64,000 nt of DNA from Gammaproteobacteria bacterium (lineage in GTDB: Bacteria > Pseudomonadota > Gammaproteobacteria > Pseudomonadales > Pseudohongiellaceae): NCBI GenBank assembly GCA_018401885.1, contig JAGYKB010000010.1, positions 1 to 64,000 of the forward strand, read 5' to 3'. Shown one piece after another: positions 18,067 to 27,342 of this stretch. Below the pieces are notes generated by a model that saw only the letters and a program-made list of their open reading frames with translations, was not told where the DNA came from and ran no database searches. Each line of letters opens with the position of its first letter. The stretch's first letter is position 1. The position numbers and the translations under genes were made by a program.

Positions 18067-19200
18067 CTATTCACCTCCACTTAGCTTGCGCACGCGCTTG
18101 CCGGTTTGGGTGTTAAACAAGAAACAGTCGTGCGGCCTTGCGTAGAGTGTTATCGCAGCGCCACCGGGGAAAGCGTGTATCCCATCGAGCAAAGCAACCC
18201 ATGGCTGCCCCATAAAAGTAAAGTGCACGAAACTTTCGGAGCCGGTAATTTCAGTGACGTCGACGGTGCCACGAATTTCGATAAGTGATTCGCGTGCAAC
18301 AGACTTGCTTGCATGCGAAACGTCAGATCCAAGCCGCAGATGATGACCGCGCACGGCAAGCGTAAGTGTCGACTCAGCTTCTGTAGCGGGCAACTTGCTC
18401 ATTAGCTCGGCTGAGACGGCAGCGGGGAGCGCCTGCTCGGCGCCCTCAAAACGCAGACTTCCATCGTCACGATTTAGCGCCAGACTATTAAGCGGTGGAT
18501 CGGAGAAAAGGCGCGCCGCCATGAAGGTGTCGGGATCACGGTAGAGATCGAGCGTCGGACCAAACTGCTCTACCCTGCCCCGATTTAGACAGGCAGTCTT
18601 ACCGCCCAAAACCAAAGCTTCGCTGGGTTCAGTTGTCGCATAGACTAATACGGCACCAAGCTCAGCAAACAAAACGGGCAGTTCGGCGCGGAGCTCCTCG
18701 CGCAGTTTATAGTCGAGGTTAGCGAGAGGCTCATCGAGTAAAACCAGTGAGGCGCGTTTAACCAGTGCGCGCGCCAGTGCGACTCGCTGCTGTTGGCCGC
18801 CAGACAAGTTAGCCGGCTTGCGATTCAGGTAAGGCTCGAGTTTGAGCAGCTGAGCCGCCTGTGCGACGCGCGCCTCAATCTCATACCTTTCCAAACCTGC
18901 CACACGAAGCGGCGAGGCGATGTTCTCGTAAACACTTAATGAGGGGTAATTGATAAACTGCTGGTAGACCATGGCGAGTTCGCGTTTCTGCACCGGAACG
19001 CCGACTACCGACTCGCCGTCGAAGGTGAGTTCACCCGAATCAGGACGATCAAGACCTGCCATCACGCGCATAAGCGAGGTTTTGCCCGACAGCGTGGGGC
19101 CAAGCAGAATGTTGAGCTCGCCCCGTTTAAGCTCGAGGCTGATGTCCTGCAGCGCATTGTGCGAGTCAACACGGCGAGCAATGTTAGCAAGGCGTAGCAT
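18067..19200 (-). CDS. glpS: Glycerol ABC transporter ATP-binding protein GlpS
   Basis: A 377-residue ATPase: Walker A GPTLSGKTSL, signature LSGGQQQRVALARAL, Walker B LVLLDEPL and a D-loop ANLD, followed by a TOBE-type domain. The switch histidine of H-loop type is not obvious: the position reads VYATTEPSEAL where GlpT has YVTHDQTEAL. This reciprocal loss suggests a heterodimer with one composite catalytic site. The gene begins 17 bases after glpD and ends just before glpT, so it belongs to the same operon. Confidence 0.85.
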   Translation of the reverse strand: MLRLANIARRVDSHNALQDISLELKRGELNILLGPTLSGKTSLMRVMAGLDRPDSGELTFDGESVVGVPVQKRELAMVYQQFINYPSLSVYENIASPLRVAGLERYEIEARVAQAAQLLKLEPYLNRKPANLSGGQQQRVALARALVKRASLVLLDEPLANLDYKLREELRAELPVLFAELGAVLVYATTEPSEALVLGGKTACLNRGRVEQFGPTLDLYRDPDTFMAARLFSDPPLNSLALNRDDGSLRFEGAEQALPAAVSAELMSKLPATEAESTLTLAVRGHHLRLGSDVSHASKSVARESLIEIRGTVDVTEITGSESFVHFTFMGQPWVALLDGIHAFPGGAAITLYARPHDCFLFNTQTGKRVRKLSGGE

Positions 19201-19217
19201 CTTTTCTAATTTGCTCC

Positions 19218-20789
19218 CTAGGCCACAGCGCCGCGAGCGTTAGTGATGTAATCGTCAAGCACTGACTTCGCTCGCTCGTCGAACAAATAGCCCAACTTGG
19301 TCCGACGCCAGAGTATATCATCCGCATTGCGCGCCCACTCGTGGGCAATTAAATAGTCGACCTCCCGTGAGTAGAGGCCTGCCCCTAAATGAACCCCAAG
19401 ATCTGAAGCGGAGCTTGCATTACCGATGAGCGTTTGGGTCTCGGTTCCATAAGTTTGAAGCCATCGCTTAAGTAGCGAGACTTGCAGCCAAGGTGCTTGT
19501 GCCGAGAGCAGTGCCGACAGAGCTGCTTCATCCTCTGCACTGGCCTTTGCCTCGCCCCCACTTTCAAGTTCTACTTTTTTACCAACAAACAGCGCGGAGT
19601 AATTGCCTCCGGGAAGTGGGGCCAGCTTCGTCCAAGGCGCGCCCATCTTCGGAAACTTAGGCGCAAGCGCCCTCATCACATCTTCGGCAAGGGTTCTGTA
19701 GGTAGTCACTTTGCCGCCATAAATCGATATCAGAGGCAAAGCGCTTTGATGTGGCTCAAGATGATAATCCCGCGACACTTTAGTCGCGTCTTTTCCTTCT
19801 TCGTCGATCAATGGCCGCACACCCGAGTAGGTCGAGATTACGTCGTCTCGGCTCAGCTGTCTCTTAAAGTACCCGTTAGCAACCTCGATTAAATAGGCGA
19901 TTTCATCTTCGTCTATATGAACAGTCTCGAGCACACCATCGAACTCCGCCTCAGTTGTGCCGATAAGCGAATAGTCGTCGAGATAGGGAATAACAAAAAT
20001 CACTCGGCCGTCGGAATGTTGCAGCATAAATGCCTGATCGCCACTGTGTAGACGCGGTACAACAATATGGCTTCCTTTAACAAGGCGCGTATCGAGTGGA
20101 GGCTTCTTGGCAAACAGCTTTTCGAGCAGGCGCGCGACCCAGGGTCCAGCGGCGTTGACGATCGCCTTGGCATGAACGATTTGTTCGATGCCACTAGACG
20201 CCTCTCTCAGTGTAACTATCCAATGCCCATCTCCTTCTTCGAGAGCAACGCATTCGGTATAGGTACGCACATCAGCGCCATGCCTAGCAGCTTGCTGTGC
20301 ATTGAGCACAACGAGTCGCGAGTCATCAACCTGCGCGTCCCAATACTCAAATCCCTTAGTAATCGTTGCGTTAAGCGGACTGTCATCGCCGAAGCGAATC
20401 GCACGCGAGTGTTTGAACACCGAACTTTTCGCAAGGAAATCGTAGAGGAATAGGCCCGCGCGGAGCATCCAGGCAGGACGGGAAATAGGCAACTGTGGGA
20501 TATTGAAGGCAAGCGGGCGAATGATGTGCGGTGCCGCCTTGGTTAGCACGTCCCGCTCTAAAAGCGCTTTGCGCACGAGGCCAAACTCGTAAAATTCAAG
20601 GTAGCGCAGGCCACCATGAATGAGCTTGGTGCTCCACGAAGATGTGCCCGAGGCGAGATCGCCTTTTTCGACGAGTATCACCGACAGACCGCGACCTGCC
20701 GCATCAGCCGCTACACCTACGCCATTAATGCCGCCTCCAATAACGAGGAGGTCAACGGTATGTGGGGATTTGGTCAATGCTTCGGTCAC
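19218..20789 (-). CDS. glpD: Glycerol-3-phosphate dehydrogenase
   Basis: A 523-residue FAD-dependent enzyme that oxidises glycerol 3-phosphate to dihydroxyacetone phosphate at the inner membrane and passes electrons to quinone. The N-terminal FAD fingerprint LLVIGGGINGVGVA is followed by the family's SGTSSWSTKLIHGGLRYLE. The C-terminal DAO_C domain spans roughly the last 120 residues. The only usable start is GTG at 20789, with no clear Shine-Dalgarno sequence upstream, so translation may be weak or regulated. It heads the minus-strand glycerol operon and is divergent from glpK. Confidence 0.92.
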   Translation of the reverse strand: MTEALTKSPHTVDLLVIGGGINGVGVAADAAGRGLSVILVEKGDLASGTSSWSTKLIHGGLRYLEFYEFGLVRKALLERDVLTKAAPHIIRPLAFNIPQLPISRPAWMLRAGLFLYDFLAKSSVFKHSRAIRFGDDSPLNATITKGFEYWDAQVDDSRLVVLNAQQAARHGADVRTYTECVALEEGDGHWIVTLREASSGIEQIVHAKAIVNAAGPWVARLLEKLFAKKPPLDTRLVKGSHIVVPRLHSGDQAFMLQHSDGRVIFVIPYLDDYSLIGTTEAEFDGVLETVHIDEDEIAYLIEVANGYFKRQLSRDDVISTYSGVRPLIDEEGKDATKVSRDYHLEPHQSALPLISIYGGKVTTYRTLAEDVMRALAPKFPKMGAPWTKLAPLPGGNYSALFVGKKVELESGGEAKASAEDEAALSALLSAQAPWLQVSLLKRWLQTYGTETQTLIGNASSASDLGVHLGAGLYSREVDYLIAHEWARNADDILWRRTKLGYLFDERAKSVLDDYITNARGAVA

Positions 20790-21008
20790 TATTTATTATC
20801 TATGAGTCTTTTTTGTGATTTATAAAATCGCGACTCAGATCGGTTTAGAAGAATTTTTTGCGCTTTTCGAGTATTTCTCGAGTGTACCACGCAGACTCTG
20901 CAAGCCAATAGCAGTGGGCATGCATCTGCCCAAAAGCGGCGACAATTCTCAGCGCGTAAACTTGTAACCAACTCTTTATCCTTCTCACGCTTCGGGTAGA
21001 ATCAAGTA
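20790..21008. promoter_or_regulatory. Divergent glpD-glpK control region
   Basis: This 219-base region separates the divergent glpD and glpK starts and must hold both promoters. At 20867-20881 there is an inverted repeat, TCGAG-N5-CTCGA, which could bind a regulator such as a GlpR-type repressor. A TATAAA on the minus strand near 20822 could be a glpD -10, but no good -35 accompanies it. A TAGAAT just before glpK is too near the start codon to be a sure -10. No regulator gene is present in the window. Confidence 0.35.
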
Positions 21009-22514
21009 ATGAATAAATACATTCTCGCTATTGACCAAGGCACCACATCGAGTCGCGCATTACTCTTCGACGGATCATTTCGTATCCTCGGTGTTGGTCA
21101 ACATGAGTTCACTCAATATTTTCCCGACAACGGCTGGGTAGAGCACGATGCAGAGGAAATCTGGGAGACTACTCTGGCCTCGTGTCACGACGCGATAAAG
21201 GCTGCTGGCCGGCATCTCGGCACGCCAATCGACGCGAACGACATCGCGGGAATAGGCATCACTAACCAACGCGAGACCACAGTGGTCTGGGATAGAGCGT
21301 CAGGCAAGCCAATTGCCAATGCAATCGTCTGGCAAGACCGTCGCACAGCAGACTATTGCGACGAACTAAGAGCTGCGGGTCACGAACCTTTAGTGCAAGG
21401 GGCAACAGGGCTTCTCATCGATGCGTATTTTTCGGCGAGCAAACTCCGCTGGTTACTTGATAATGTTCCCGATGCACGCCTCCGCGCCGAAGCCGGCGAA
21501 CTCGCCTTTGGTACTGTCGATAGTTTTCTGCTTTGGCGTCTCACCGGCGGCAAAAGCCACTTCACCGACGCGACAAACGCCTCACGAACACAGCTTTTCA
21601 ACATTGCAAGCCAGGAGTGGGACACGAGACTTCTCGACCTCTTCTCGATCCCCGCCTCGCTTCTGCCTCAGGTCAAAGACTGCGCATCCGACTTCGGAGC
21701 AACCGACCCTTCACTGTTCGGCGCTGCAATTCCGATCGCAGGGATGATAGGCGATCAGCAATCTGCGGCCTTCGGTCAGTGTTGCTTCGAGGCAGGCATG
21801 GCTAAAAGTACCTACGGCACAGGATGCTTTCTTCTCATGAATACCGGCGCAGACATCGTGCGTTCGGAGCATCGACTACTTAGCACAGTCGCCTATCGCC
21901 TCAACGGCATCTCGAGCTATGCGATAGAGGGCAGCATCTTTATGGCAGGCGCGACGATGCAATGGATTCGCGATGGCTTGAAGTTAATTGACGATGCTGC
22001 AGCAAGCGAAGCACTGGCGATGGAGACTGGCGACGACCTTAGTGTCTATCTCGTACCCGCCTTTACTGGCCTAGGCGCGCCCTACTGGGATGCTGATGCG
22101 CGCGGTGCGCTTTATGGCCTCACACGCGATACCGGAATCAAAGAAGTCGTCACCGCAGGCTTGCTATCTGTCTGTTATCAAACACGCGACTTAGTCGAGG
22201 CAATACGAGGCGACGGTGCCACATTAGACAGCCTCCGCGTCGATGGCGGTATGGCGAATAACGATTGGGTTATGCAAAAACTCGCTGACGTGCTCGGCTG
22301 CAACGTGCAGCGTCCTACGCTGGTGGAAACTACAGCGTTAGGTGCTGCCTTTATGGCTTCCCTGCAGCTGGGTCACGTGGATTCGCTCGATTCTCTTGCT
22401 CAGGATTGGCAGCTCGACTCGTCATGGCAGCAGGTTCAGACCGAAGCGTGGCGGGCAAGGCACTATACTGGCTGGCTCGACGCGGTTGCACGCACGAGAT
22501 CGTCAAGACCATAG
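21009..22514 (+). CDS. glpK: Glycerol kinase
   Basis: A 501-residue FGGY-family kinase that phosphorylates glycerol with ATP, trapping it in the cell. The N-terminal phosphate loop [28 protein letters not shown] and [13 protein letters not shown] are all present, and the length matches the family (about 500). It lies alone upstream of a plus-strand run and divergent from glpD. Together with GlpSTPQUV and GlpD it completes glycerol uptake, phosphorylation and oxidation. The E. coli facilitator GlpF is not encoded here; the ABC importer replaces it. Confidence 0.95.
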   Translation: MNKYILAIDQGTTSSRALLFDGSFRILGVGQHEFTQYFPDNGWVEHDAEEIWETTLASCHDAIKAAGRHLGTPIDANDIAGIGITNQRETTVVWDRASGKPIANAIVWQDRRTADYCDELRAAGHEPLVQGATGLLIDAYFSASKLRWLLDNVPDARLRAEAGELAFGTVDSFLLWRLTGGKSHFTDATNASRTQLFNIASQEWDTRLLDLFSIPASLLPQVKDCASDFGATDPSLFGAAIPIAGMIGDQQSAAFGQCCFEAGMAKSTYGTGCFLLMNTGADIVRSEHRLLSTVAYRLNGISSYAIEGSIFMAGATMQWIRDGLKLIDDAAASEALAMETGDDLSVYLVPAFTGLGAPYWDADARGALYGLTRDTGIKEVVTAGLLSVCYQTRDLVEAIRGDGATLDSLRVDGGMANNDWVMQKLADVLGCNVQRPTLVETTALGAAFMASLQLGHVDSLDSLAQDWQLDSSWQQVQTEAWRARHYTGWLDAVARTRSSRP

Positions 22515-22593
22515 GCATACCCAAACAAAACTAAACACCCACTTAAGCGGCGGAATTAACTGGTCCGGCGCAGCCTACATCAGAGAGCAACGA

Positions 22594-23205
22594 ATGCAGC
22601 TTCATCTTATCCGCCATGGCCAAACCAATTGGAATGAAGAGAGACGTATACAGGGCCAGAGTGATTCGGTCTTAACTGAACTCGGTATTCGTCAGGCGCA
22701 AACCCTGGGCGATCGCCTTCGAGCAATTGACTACGCTGCGCATTACAGTAGCAGCAGCGTGCGTACTCGGCAGACCACCGAACACGCTTTTCCCTCTGCA
22801 ACCAGCGTTCGCTTTCTCGATGAGCTACGCGAAATCTATCTAGGCCCCTGGGAAGGTAGCCTTTATGCAGACATCGCTGAGAGCGATCCTGAATCCTACA
22901 AACATTTTTGGGAGCAGCCGCACCTATTCGCCGTGCAGGGTGCAGAAAGCTTTAATGACCTGCAGCGAAGAGCGGTTGCTGCAGTAGCTACCATTGCGGC
23001 CGAACATGCCGGCGAGCGAGTCGCACTCGTTAGCCATGGCGCGCTTATCAAATCCTATCTTTGTTATGTCGAGGGTCGACCGCTAGACCGCTTCTGGGAG
23101 CCTCCAACAATGCATAATTGCTGCCATAGCATTGTAGAGATCACCGCGGATGGTAAAGCAAAAATAGTGCAATATGCCGACGAACCTGTAGGCTTCGAGC
23201 AGTAA
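22594..23205 (+). CDS. Histidine phosphatase (phosphoglycerate mutase-like)
   Basis: A 203-residue member of the histidine phosphatase superfamily. The catalytic LIRHGQTNWN at the N terminus supplies the phosphorylated histidine, and VALVSHGAL near the C terminus the second one. REIYLGPWEG carries the acidic residue. I chose the ATG at 22594 because the protein then starts directly at the catalytic motif; a longer frame would run back into glpK. The family covers cofactor-dependent mutases and phosphatases. The short length and L-GP-W-E-G motif fit a broad phosphatase rather than glycolytic Gpm, but the substrate is unknown. Confidence 0.8.
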   Translation: MQLHLIRHGQTNWNEERRIQGQSDSVLTELGIRQAQTLGDRLRAIDYAAHYSSSSVRTRQTTEHAFPSATSVRFLDELREIYLGPWEGSLYADIAESDPESYKHFWEQPHLFAVQGAESFNDLQRRAVAAVATIAAEHAGERVALVSHGALIKSYLCYVEGRPLDRFWEPPTMHNCCHSIVEITADGKAKIVQYADEPVGFEQ

Positions 23206-23226
23206 CAATCCAGTAGGAGACTATTC

Positions 23227-24039
23227 ATGAGCCCAATTACACAATCATCTCTGCCGAATAAGCTCGATGTCCCTTTACGTTTAAGCGCTCTGCTTGTCCT
23301 TTTCGCGGGAGTCGGACTCGGGCTCTTCACCCTCTCCTCAGCTGCAGGAATATGGCTAGGGGCATGGGATTACCGCACCGGTCTCGGCATCTTGCGCATG
23401 GCAAACACCGCGGGGGCTTATCTTTTTTGGTGTTGTCTTGCGCTCGGCATTGGTTCGAGCCTATTCGCGATGCTAATGGCACATGACGATAGGAGGAGGC
23501 TCATTGCCTACGCAGGGGTGGGCATCGTAGCCGCAGCGCTTGGATACGGTGTTCCGGAAAGTTTTAGGCCGCCTGAGGGGGTGAATTACCCGATGATCCA
23601 CGATATCACCACGGATACAGACTATCCGCCGCAGTTCGTAGACATCGTGCCGCTGCGCGGAACAACCTCAAACAGCATCATTTATGGCGGCGCCGACAAC
23701 GTCACTGCAGAGGAACTGGCAGCGCTCACTAAAGAAGCTTATCCGGATCTGGTTCCTAGGGTTTACGACGAGCGCCATGCAGACGTCTATCGACGCGCGC
23801 TAAATGCGGTCGAGACACTCGGCTGGGAGATTGTCTCTGCTGACTTCGATAGCCGCCGCATCGAGGCGACAGACACAACATTATGGTTTCGATTTAAGGA
23901 CGACATAGTGATTACATTCGGCACGCAGAGCAATAAAGTGGTCGTGAACGCGCGCTCTACCTCACGTGTCGGGGTCGGAGACGTGGGTGCCAACGCAGCG
24001 CGGCTACGACGCTTCTTCGCCCTGCTGGACGCGCAATAA
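23227..24039 (+). CDS. DUF1499 domain membrane protein
   Basis: A 270-residue protein with three hydrophobic segments in its first 110 residues and a soluble DUF1499 domain in the second half (YPPQFVDIVPLRG, then AVETLGWEIVSAD and RSTSRVGVGDVGANAAR). The family is widespread and uncharacterised. GGAGA lies a few bases before the ATG. It follows the histidine phosphatase by 21 bases and precedes the signal peptidase II-like gene by three bases, so the last two are probably co-translated. Confidence 0.78.
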   Translation: MSPITQSSLPNKLDVPLRLSALLVLFAGVGLGLFTLSSAAGIWLGAWDYRTGLGILRMANTAGAYLFWCCLALGIGSSLFAMLMAHDDRRRLIAYAGVGIVAAALGYGVPESFRPPEGVNYPMIHDITTDTDYPPQFVDIVPLRGTTSNSIIYGGADNVTAEELAALTKEAYPDLVPRVYDERHADVYRRALNAVETLGWEIVSADFDSRRIEATDTTLWFRFKDDIVITFGTQSNKVVVNARSTSRVGVGDVGANAARLRRFFALLDAQ

Positions 24040-24042
24040 ACA

Positions 24043-24531
24043 ATGAAGTCGGCAACAGAACAACCGCAGCGTAATTTCCGCCTATTCTTACTGACAGCAG
24101 GGCTGTGCCTACTCATCGCCCAGCTATTAGGCTACTGGGTCAATACTAGTATCCCCGAGGGCAGCAGCGTACAGGTTAATTCCCTGCTCAATTTCACCCA
24201 TGTCCGTAACCACGGTGGTGTCTTCGGGATGGCTCAGGGTCAGGGATGGTTATTCGGCGCTTTTAGCGTTCTATTGCTGGCCGGAGTCTGCGCTTATCTG
24301 TGGTTCGGCGCGGTGCTCGCAAGGGTCGAGTATCTGTGCTTCGGGCTGATCGTTGGCGGCGGCGCGAGCAATATTCTGGACCGCTGGGTCTATGGCAGCG
24401 TGATCGACTTCATCGACGTGCAGGGCATCCCCTACTGGCACTATGTGTTCAACACCGCAGATGTCATGATCCATCTGGGAATCTGGCCGATGTTGGCGCT
24501 ATCTCTATGGCAGTCACGGTCATCGGCATAA
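24043..24531 (+). CDS. Divergent signal peptidase II (LspA)-like protein
   Basis: A 162-residue four-helix membrane protein resembling the lipoprotein signal peptidase. The catalytic aspartates are in place in GGGASNILDRW and VFNTADVMIHLG, and the HVRNHGGVFGM segment is also conserved. The first family motif is not: where LspA has D-x-x-x-K, this protein reads AQLLGYW. It is not next to ileS, where lspA normally lies, so it may be a paralogue with a changed substrate. The cognate lspA would then be elsewhere in the genome. It starts three bases after the DUF1499 gene. Confidence 0.65.
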   Translation: MKSATEQPQRNFRLFLLTAGLCLLIAQLLGYWVNTSIPEGSSVQVNSLLNFTHVRNHGGVFGMAQGQGWLFGAFSVLLLAGVCAYLWFGAVLARVEYLCFGLIVGGGASNILDRWVYGSVIDFIDVQGIPYWHYVFNTADVMIHLGIWPMLALSLWQSRSSA

Positions 24532-24630
24532 TCGAAAAATATTGCTCAATAGTATTATCCTGGGTTAACCAGATACACTATTCGCGCAGCAATTCTTGTC
24601 TGTCGCAGGCTCGGAGTGAAGTTTCGTGTA

Positions 24631-24654
24631 AGGCCTTGAGTTAGGCCTTGAGTT
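24631..24654. repeat. 12-bp tandem duplication across a stop codon
   Basis: AGGCCTTGAGTT occurs twice in direct succession (24631-24642 and 24643-24654). The second copy encodes the last residues of the EamA transporter, and the first lies just past its stop, so the 3' end of the gene has been duplicated. Confidence 0.85.
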
Positions 24655-25519
24655 TGCCCGTGGTCAGTGCAACACCAAAGAGAATCAGCCCACAGCCGCC
24701 AAGCATCGCGAGAGTAATCGGCTCGTCGAGAAACAGGCTCGACCAAAGCAGACTGAACGCCGGCACCATGAACGTAGTATTGAGCGCTCGCGCGGCGCCG
24801 ATTCGACTAATGAGCTTGTAGAAAATGAGGTAGGCAATACCGGTGCACAGCGCACCTAGGGCGACTACCGTTGCCCACATGGCGCTGCTCGGCGCCGCCG
24901 CGGGCCACTGCAGCCACGCAACAGGCGCTAGGGTTAGCGTCGCAAAACCAAGACTGCCGACCGTAATTGTAAGACCGCTGACCCCCTGCAAGCGATGCTG
25001 CGCGAGGTTGCTGGCTATTCCATAAAGCAACGATGCGGCTAGGCCCGCGCCAACCGCAAGTAGCGCTTGCCTACCGATATCGACAGCGGCGGGGTCAAAC
25101 ACGATTAGCACTACTCCAGCAAAGCCAATGCCCATACCTACGAGTGCGAGACTAGACAGCCTGACAGACCAGAAGCTGAAAGCAATTATCGCAGCGAAAA
25201 ACGGCACCGTGGCATTGAGAATTGAGGTAATACCGGCGTTCAGCGACAGCGACGCATAGGCGAGAAGGCTAAAGGGGAAACTCATGTTCGCGAGGCTAAT
25301 GATGAACACAATTTGCCAGTGCTCACGCAGCTGAGAGCCAAGGCCGCGATAGAGGAAAACTGGGAGTAACAGGCAAAAGCCGAAGAAAACACGCGCAGCA
25401 ATAAGCGGCACGGGGCCAAAAACCGGCGCGGCAACGCGCAGAAAGAAAAACGAGGCACCCCAAATAGCAGAGAGCGCGAGCAGGCTTAGCCAGTCGCGCA
25501 ATTCGAGCTTGTTATTCAC
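24641..25519 (-). CDS. EamA-family (DMT superfamily) exporter
   Basis: A 292-residue inner-membrane protein with ten hydrophobic segments arranged as two EamA repeats (about residues 10-135 and 150-285). Members export amino acids, metabolites or drugs; the substrate is unknown. I favour the GTG at 25519 because GAGGA lies seven bases upstream; an in-frame TTG at 25540 is the alternative. It is convergent with the LspA-like gene and lies downstream of the aminotransferase on the same strand with a 48-base gap. Confidence 0.8.
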   Translation of the reverse strand: MNNKLELRDWLSLLALSAIWGASFFFLRVAAPVFGPVPLIAARVFFGFCLLLPVFLYRGLGSQLREHWQIVFIISLANMSFPFSLLAYASLSLNAGITSILNATVPFFAAIIAFSFWSVRLSSLALVGMGIGFAGVVLIVFDPAAVDIGRQALLAVGAGLAASLLYGIASNLAQHRLQGVSGLTITVGSLGFATLTLAPVAWLQWPAAAPSSAMWATVVALGALCTGIAYLIFYKLISRIGAARALNTTFMVPAFSLLWSSLFLDEPITLAMLGGCGLILFGVALTTGKLKA

Positions 25520-25567
25520 AGAGTAATCCTCGCGCGGCAAAGCCTCTTTCGCGCACTAAGAGAAGGT

Positions 25568-26746
25568 TCAGGGTAAGTAACTCTGCTTCGCGGCAAGCAC
25601 CGCGGCGGCGGGGTCAACCTCGAGGCCTTGCTGGCGGAGGACGTTACCTAGCGCCGAAAGACACAAGTAAACATTCGTCTGAGTGCTCGCGAAACCCATA
25701 AGTCCGATACGCCAGACCTTGCCTGCGAACGCGCCAAGTCCAGACCCTATCTCGAGACTGTAATCGGAAAGTAGAGCGCTCCGCACAACAGCGTCGTCTA
25801 TAGTGTCAGGGAATTTTACCAGATTGAGCTGAGGCAGCCTGCACGCGGCATCTACTACGAAGCTTAGACCTAGCGACTCAATGCCTGCGACTAACGCTCC
25901 ATGATTGAAGGCATGGCGTTGCCATGACTGTTCTAGACCTTCTTCCTGAACTATCACCAACGATTCGTGAAGCGCGTAAAGCGAATTTACCGGCGCCGTA
26001 TGGTGATAGGCACGTTTAGCACTCCCGCCCCAATATCCCATGACGAGATTAAGGTCGAGGAACCAGCTCTGAACGGGTGTCTTACGTTCCCGAATTACTT
26101 GTGCAGCGCGCTCAGAAAAAGAGACCGGTGAAAGCCCGGGCACACAAGAAAGGCACTTCTGAGTCCCCGAGTAAATAGCATCTATTCCCCACTCGTCTAC
26201 TTTGAGCTCGATCCCCGCGAGAGACGTGACCGCATCGACTACCGCGAGGCAATCATACTGATGCGCGAGAGCGCACAAAGCCTTCGCATCTGACCGAACC
26301 CCCGTCGACGTTTCGGCATGAACGAAAGCGAGCAGTTTCGCATCGGGATTTGCTTTGAGCGCGTCTTCAACCTTGTTGAGGTCGACCGCTGTACCCCAGT
26401 CATCCTGAACCATCACCGCCTCTGCACCGCAGCGCTCGACATTCTCCTTCATGCGCCCACCGAAAACACCGTTTTGGCAGATAATCGCCTTGTCACCGCG
26501 CTCAAGCAAATTAGTAAACACCGTCTCCATACCTGCAGAGCCGGGGGCCGAAACCGGCAAGGTAAGCTCATTCTTGGTCTGGAACACGTACTGCAGCAGC
26601 ACCTTCACTTCGTCCATCATATCGATAAATGCCGGATCGAGATGACCAATAGTAGGTCTCGAGAGTGCCTCAAGAATGCGAGGATTAACATCAGAAGGAC
26701 CAGGACCCATGAGGGTTCTCACAGGTGGATGGAAAGAATTAAACAT
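25568..26746 (-). CDS. Class V aminotransferase (alanine-glyoxylate type)
   Basis: A 392-residue PLP enzyme of the alanine-glyoxylate/serine-pyruvate aminotransferase group. The PLP lysine is in YSGTQKCLS, preceded by VVDAVTSLAGIE. The N-terminal MGPGPSDVNPRILEAL and ERKTPVQSWFLDLNL segments are typical. I chose the ATG at 26746 because the protein then starts at the conserved region; an in-frame start at 26818 adds residues without family likeness. It would interconvert glyoxylate or pyruvate with amino acids. It is followed by the EamA exporter and separated from rplQ by a terminator. Confidence 0.85.
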   Translation of the reverse strand: MFNSFHPPVRTLMGPGPSDVNPRILEALSRPTIGHLDPAFIDMMDEVKVLLQYVFQTKNELTLPVSAPGSAGMETVFTNLLERGDKAIICQNGVFGGRMKENVERCGAEAVMVQDDWGTAVDLNKVEDALKANPDAKLLAFVHAETSTGVRSDAKALCALAHQYDCLAVVDAVTSLAGIELKVDEWGIDAIYSGTQKCLSCVPGLSPVSFSERAAQVIRERKTPVQSWFLDLNLVMGYWGGSAKRAYHHTAPVNSLYALHESLVIVQEEGLEQSWQRHAFNHGALVAGIESLGLSFVVDAACRLPQLNLVKFPDTIDDAVVRSALLSDYSLEIGSGLGAFAGKVWRIGLMGFASTQTNVYLCLSALGNVLRQQGLEVDPAAAVLAAKQSYLP

Positions 26747-26852
26747 GGAAGCCCCATAAAAAAAGATAGATTTATTTTCGAGCACGGCGTTGAGCTTATC
26801 GCTAATGGTCAACACCATTCAATGACGATAGCGGTTTCGAAACGGTAGAAAC

Positions 26853-26877
26853 AAAAAAGCCGAGTAGAAACCCGGCT
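26853..26877 (-). terminator. Intrinsic terminator of the alpha operon
   Basis: On the minus strand AGCCGGG and CTCGGCT (26858-26877) pair over seven bases with one G-T wobble around a six-base loop. A run of six T residues follows directly. It lies 35 bases beyond the rplQ stop and should end the ribosomal transcript before the aminotransferase gene. Confidence 0.85.
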
Positions 26878-26911
26878 CGTCTGCTTTACACTATCCCTTA
26901 CTCCGAAGGGC

Positions 26912-27304
26912 TTAGTCGTCGCTGCTCTCAGCCGCGTCGACGCCAGTTGGACGCCCGACCAATTCGACATACGCCATTGGCGCTTTATCACCTGCACGCA
27001 GACCACACTTAAGAATGCGGATGTAACCACCCGGACGCTCTTTGTAGCGTGGACCCAGTTCAGTGAACAACTTACCCACGGTCGCTTTGTCACGCGTGCG
27101 GTTGAACGCAAGGCGTCGATTCGCCACGCTGTCTTCCTTGGCGAGAGTGATCAGAGGTTCCGCGACCGAACGCAGTTCTTTCGCCTTGATCAATGTTGTC
27201 TTAATCAGCTCGTGCTCGACGAGAGAAATTGCCATATTACGGAACATGGCTTGACGGTGCGAACTGTTACGATTTAGCTGGCGACCGCTTTGTCTATGAC
27301 GCAT
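26912..27304 (-). CDS. rplQ: 50S ribosomal protein L17
   Basis: A 130-residue large-subunit protein. [20 protein letters not shown] at the start is the L17 signature that contacts 23S rRNA near the exit tunnel. It is a few residues longer than the E. coli protein because of an acidic tail (AAESSDD). It is the last gene of the alpha operon, 38 bases after rpoA, and is followed by a strong terminator. Confidence 0.96.
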   Translation of the reverse strand: MRHRQSGRQLNRNSSHRQAMFRNMAISLVEHELIKTTLIKAKELRSVAEPLITLAKEDSVANRRLAFNRTRDKATVGKLFTELGPRYKERPGGYIRILKCGLRAGDKAPMAYVELVGRPTGVDAAESSDD

Positions 27305-27342
27305 AACTCTTTACCTTATATATACTTATTCAGACGGACTGC

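Noticed and set aside
22342-22593. Upstream extension of the histidine phosphatase
   Set aside because: It overlaps glpK in another frame, and the family motif begins right at the ATG at 22594.
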